Origin: Candidatus Saccharimonadia bacterium
GTDB taxonomy: Bacteria > Patescibacteriota > Saccharimonadia > Saccharimonadales > UBA4665
NCBI GenBank assembly: GCA_023268595.1
Contig: JALQUD010000046.1
Span: 372-7,813, forward strand
DNA length: 7,442 bases
Reading direction: 5' to 3'
The notes below the pieces were generated by a model, which saw only the letters and a list, made by a program, of their open reading frames with translations, was not told the origin of the DNA and did no database searches. Shown one piece after another: positions 5,446 to 7,442 of this stretch. The translations under genes were made by a program, and so were the position numbers. The first letter of the stretch is position 1. Every line of letters starts with the position of its first letter.

Positions 5446-6714
5446 ATGGACGAACAATACCAAGCCAACAATCAGCAACCCGTTAATGCCAGCCAGCCCG
5501 TTGAGCCGTCGGTGCCGCCGATAGTCCAGCCCCAGGCTGTAGCTCAGCCGGCTGAGCCTCAGATCCCGACCGGTGATCCTGCGGTCCTGGCGGCTGCACC
5601 GCTGGCGCAGCCGCTCCATCAGCCACAGGCGCCGGCGCCGATACAGAATGGCGCGCCTGCCGTAGTGACGGCCACGGCCGTCGAACCACAGGTGCCGCCG
5701 TTGACGCCCGCCCCGGAAGCTGCTTTCGACGTGCTGAGCATCGGCGACATCGTCACCGATGCCTTCATCCAGCTCCAGGAAGACCAGGCCGTGACGTATG
5801 AGAATGATGAAGGTAAGTGGCTGGCCATGAAGTTCGGCACCAAGCTGCCATTCACCGATGCCCAGGTAGTCCAGGCGGTCGGTAACGCCGCCAATGCTGC
5901 CGTGGCTTTCGCCCGGCTCGGCCTGAAGTCCGAGTTCGCTACCAACATCGGTGACGATCAGGCAGGGCGCGACATGGTGACCGCATTACAGCAAGAGGGT
6001 ATCGCTACCAGTCTGGTGCATATCAACAACGGCTTTAAGAGTAACTACCACTATGTGCTGCGCTACAAGGCTGAGCGCACCATCCTGATCAAGCACGAGG
6101 AATATGATTACCAATGGCCGCACCTGCGCCCATCCGAACTGCCGCGGTGGGTTTACTTCAGCTCCATCAGTGAGCGTGCCTTGCCATACCACGACCAGGT
6201 GGCGGATTGGCTCGAAGCCAACCCGGAAGTCAAGCTGGCCTTCCAGCCGGGCACCTTCCAGATGGAAGCCGGAGCCGAGCGTCTGAAGCGCATCTACCAG
6301 CGTTCCGACATGATGGTGTTGAACCGTGAAGAGGCTGTCTTAGTCGGTGGTGGCGACTGGCATAACATCCACGACCTGATGGACAAGCTGCACGCCCTCG
6401 GCCCGAAGATCGTGGTCATTACCGACGGCCCTGACGGTGCGTATGCCAGCGACGGTGAGCAGCGGCTGAAGATGCCGTTGTACCCGGACCCGGGTCCTCC
6501 GGTCGACCGTACCGGTGCCGGTGACGCCTTTGCCAGTACCTTCGTCGCCGCCTTAGCCAAGGGCAACACTATCGAAGGTGCGCTCCAGTGGGCACCGATC
6601 AACTCCATGAGCGTCGTCCAGGCCGTCGGTGCCCAAGCCGGTCTGCTCAGCGAAGAAAAGCTTGAGAAGTACTTAGAGACCGCCCCTGAGTGGTACAAGC
6701 CGGAAGCCTTCTAA
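5446..6714 (+). CDS. PfkB/ribokinase-family sugar kinase with Pro/Ala/Gln-rich N-terminal extension
   Basis: An ATP-dependent kinase of the ribokinase fold, 422 residues, cytosolic by lack of any signal or membrane segment. The catalytic domain begins near residue 93 (FDVLSIGDIVTD). The first PfkB signature is VGNAANAAVAFARLG (145-159), followed by TNIGDDQAG (166-174). The second is DRTGAGDAF (354-362), which forms the anion hole with catalytic base Asp360. LNREEA (292-297) matches the family NxxE magnesium/phosphate motif. Residues 1-92 are low complexity, with about 21 prolines plus many Ala and Gln, and have no counterpart in typical family members. A GTG at 5665 could give a shorter protein. 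GAG at 5437-5439 is a weak Shine-Dalgarno for 5446. The position next to the aldolase suggests phosphorylation of fructose 6-phosphate or another sugar phosphate, but the substrate cannot be read from sequence: ribokinase, fructokinase and nucleoside kinase remain possible. Confidence 0.92.
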   Translation: MDEQYQANNQQPVNASQPVEPSVPPIVQPQAVAQPAEPQIPTGDPAVLAAAPLAQPLHQPQAPAPIQNGAPAVVTATAVEPQVPPLTPAPEAAFDVLSIGDIVTDAFIQLQEDQAVTYENDEGKWLAMKFGTKLPFTDAQVVQAVGNAANAAVAFARLGLKSEFATNIGDDQAGRDMVTALQQEGIATSLVHINNGFKSNYHYVLRYKAERTILIKHEEYDYQWPHLRPSELPRWVYFSSISERALPYHDQVADWLEANPEVKLAFQPGTFQMEAGAERLKRIYQRSDMMVLNREEAVLVGGGDWHNIHDLMDKLHALGPKIVVITDGPDGAYASDGEQRLKMPLYPDPGPPVDRTGAGDAFASTFVAALAKGNTIEGALQWAPINSMSVVQAVGAQAGLLSEEKLEKYLETAPEWYKPEAF

Positions 6715-6736
6715 CACACAGCTATCCGCACAGTAT

Positions 6737-6783
6737 GGCCCGGCCGGGTATCCTGGCCGGGTTCGTGCTACGTATCGGTTTTT
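6737..6783 (+). terminator. GC-rich hairpin downstream of the kinase gene, probable terminator
   Basis: CCCGGCCGGG (6739-6748) and CCTGGCCGGG (6752-6761) pair over 10 bp, with one G-U and a TAT loop. It starts 25 nt after the TAA stop. Only two T residues follow directly; a T5 run sits at 6779-6783, about 17 nt beyond the stem, so it is not a textbook intrinsic terminator. The following gene has its own promoter, which supports a transcription boundary here. The hairpin could also protect the mRNA 3' end. Confidence 0.6.
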
Positions 6784-6840
6784 ACTTCTTTGAACTGCCG
6801 GATAATGTTGTAAATGGCATAGCCAGCCGGTGCCCGCTTA

Positions 6841-6849
6841 TGCTAAGAT
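6841..6849 (+). promoter_or_regulatory. Extended -10 promoter of the gene at 6861
   Basis: TG-C-TAAGAT, with the hexamer at 6844-6849, is the third copy of TATGCTAnnnT (6839-6849) in the window. No clear -35 is seen at the expected distance. A start near 6856-6857 would leave a leader of about 4-5 nt before the ATG at 6861. The 77 nt between the terminator region and this element hold no other feature I can support. Confidence 0.55.
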
Positions 6850-6860
6850 AAAGCTTAAGT

Positions 6861-7442
6861 ATGACGAGGATCCTTTCGGAGCTTTTGGGGGTACGGCACC
6901 CCGGATTTCAGCAGGGCTTGCAGCAGCTGGAGCGGGCGAGCGGCCGCCCGTCGGAAGATATCCGCCTGACGACCGAAATCATGCATGGCATGCAGGACCG
7001 CGTCAGGCAGCTTGGCATGGACCCGCGTGACACCACCGGCCGTGAACTGTACCATGCGCTCGTGCAGAGGGTCGGGGAAGACGCGGCTATCTTCGACGGT
7101 ATGATCGGCGCTTCGGCAGGACGGGAACTGACCACGTCGGTGCAGCAGTACATCGACAAGCTGGCGTTACCGAAGGAGGTATTCGCATTACGCGCCGTTT
7201 CTGCCAAGCGGTTGCTACGGAAGACGCCACCTAAGCGGGTCATGAAGCAATTGGGCTACCGCAGTTTGGAATCGATGCTGAAACATGAACAGGTACAGCT
7301 GATCTTCGCGGCCGCCCATCTGGTCGAGTCCGCTACTTGGCACAAAACCATCATGGCGGCCTACAAGAAGCTCGGGCCGAGTGACTTCGAGAGCCGGCGT
7401 CTGACGGTCAGCGCCCCGCAAGGTATCAAATGGCAGAAGTTG
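6861..7442 (+). CDS. Protein of unknown function, N-terminal 194 residues (3' end outside window)
   Basis: The frame is open from the ATG at 6861 to the right edge with no stop, so the gene continues beyond the window. An in-frame TAA at 6849-6851, with no other start after it, fixes the ATG. No Shine-Dalgarno is visible, and the predicted transcription start lies only 4-5 nt upstream. The protein starts MTRILSELLG and has no signal peptide, membrane segment or familiar enzyme motif. It is rich in charged and Gln residues and looks mostly helical. A basic segment at 115-130 (AKRLLRKTPPKRVMKQLGYR) is followed by SLESMLKHE, which might be a helix-turn-helix-like or RNA/DNA-contacting region; that is a guess. 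Codon choice resembles the neighbouring genes, so it is likely a real native gene. It is separated from the sugar-phosphate cluster by a hairpin and its own promoter, so a role in that pathway should not be assumed. Confidence 0.85.
   Translation, partial: MTRILSELLGVRHPGFQQGLQQLERASGRPSEDIRLTTEIMHGMQDRVRQLGMDPRDTTGRELYHALVQRVGEDAAIFDGMIGASAGRELTTSVQQYIDKLALPKEVFALRAVSAKRLLRKTPPKRVMKQLGYRSLESMLKHEQVQLIFAAAHLVESATWHKTIMAAYKKLGPSDFESRRLTVSAPQGIKWQKL

Noticed and set aside
6784..6840. Possible tRNA, small RNA or extra promoter (GATAAT at 6801) in the gap before the last gene
   Set aside because: No cloverleaf or strong fold is visible, and GATAAT has no matching -35 or downstream start.

Overview
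The window is a densely packed bacterial segment with every recognisable gene on the + strand. By eye it is moderately GC-rich, with gaps of 16 to about 146 nt between genes. It falls into three parts: a secreted-protease pair (1-1827), a central sugar-phosphate metabolism cluster (1866-6714), and the start of an unrecognised gene (6861 to the right edge). The style suggests a Patescibacteria/CPR genome, with Saccharibacteria the best guess. Support comes from a transketolase split into two genes, divergent but motif-bearing central-carbon enzymes, a secreted subtilase ending in a dockerin, sparse Shine-Dalgarno sites, and a recurring extended -10 promoter just upstream of starts. The lineage is an inference from style, not from a marker gene.

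Left part: the window opens inside a trypsin-like serine protease gene, of which only the C-terminal part with the catalytic-Ser motif GASGG is visible. Its end overlaps a complete subtilisin-family (S8) protease gene by 19 nt if the first start is used. The subtilase has a signal peptide, a propeptide-like segment, a full catalytic triad, a Pro/Thr linker and a two-repeat dockerin-type C-terminus.

Central part: a ribulose-phosphate 3-epimerase-like gene, the N- and C-terminal halves of transketolase as separate adjacent genes, a class II fructose-bisphosphate aldolase, and a PfkB/ribokinase-family sugar kinase with an unusual Pro/Ala/Gln-rich N-terminal extension. Together they interconvert pentose phosphates with triose and hexose phosphates. 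The kinase is a candidate for the phosphofructokinase step, or another sugar-phosphate kinase step, feeding the aldolase. A strong GC-rich hairpin follows the kinase and probably ends the transcription unit.

Right part: a separate promoter drives a gene that runs off the edge. Its first 194 residues look like a soluble, charged, mostly helical protein that I do not recognise.

Three promoters share the 11-mer TATGCTAnnnT. For the epimerase and the aldolase, the predicted transcription start coincides with an ATG, suggesting leaderless mRNAs. All seven complete stop codons are TAA or TAG. No tRNA, rRNA, CRISPR array, insertion sequence or integrase was seen, and no gene-free stretch exceeds 300 nt.
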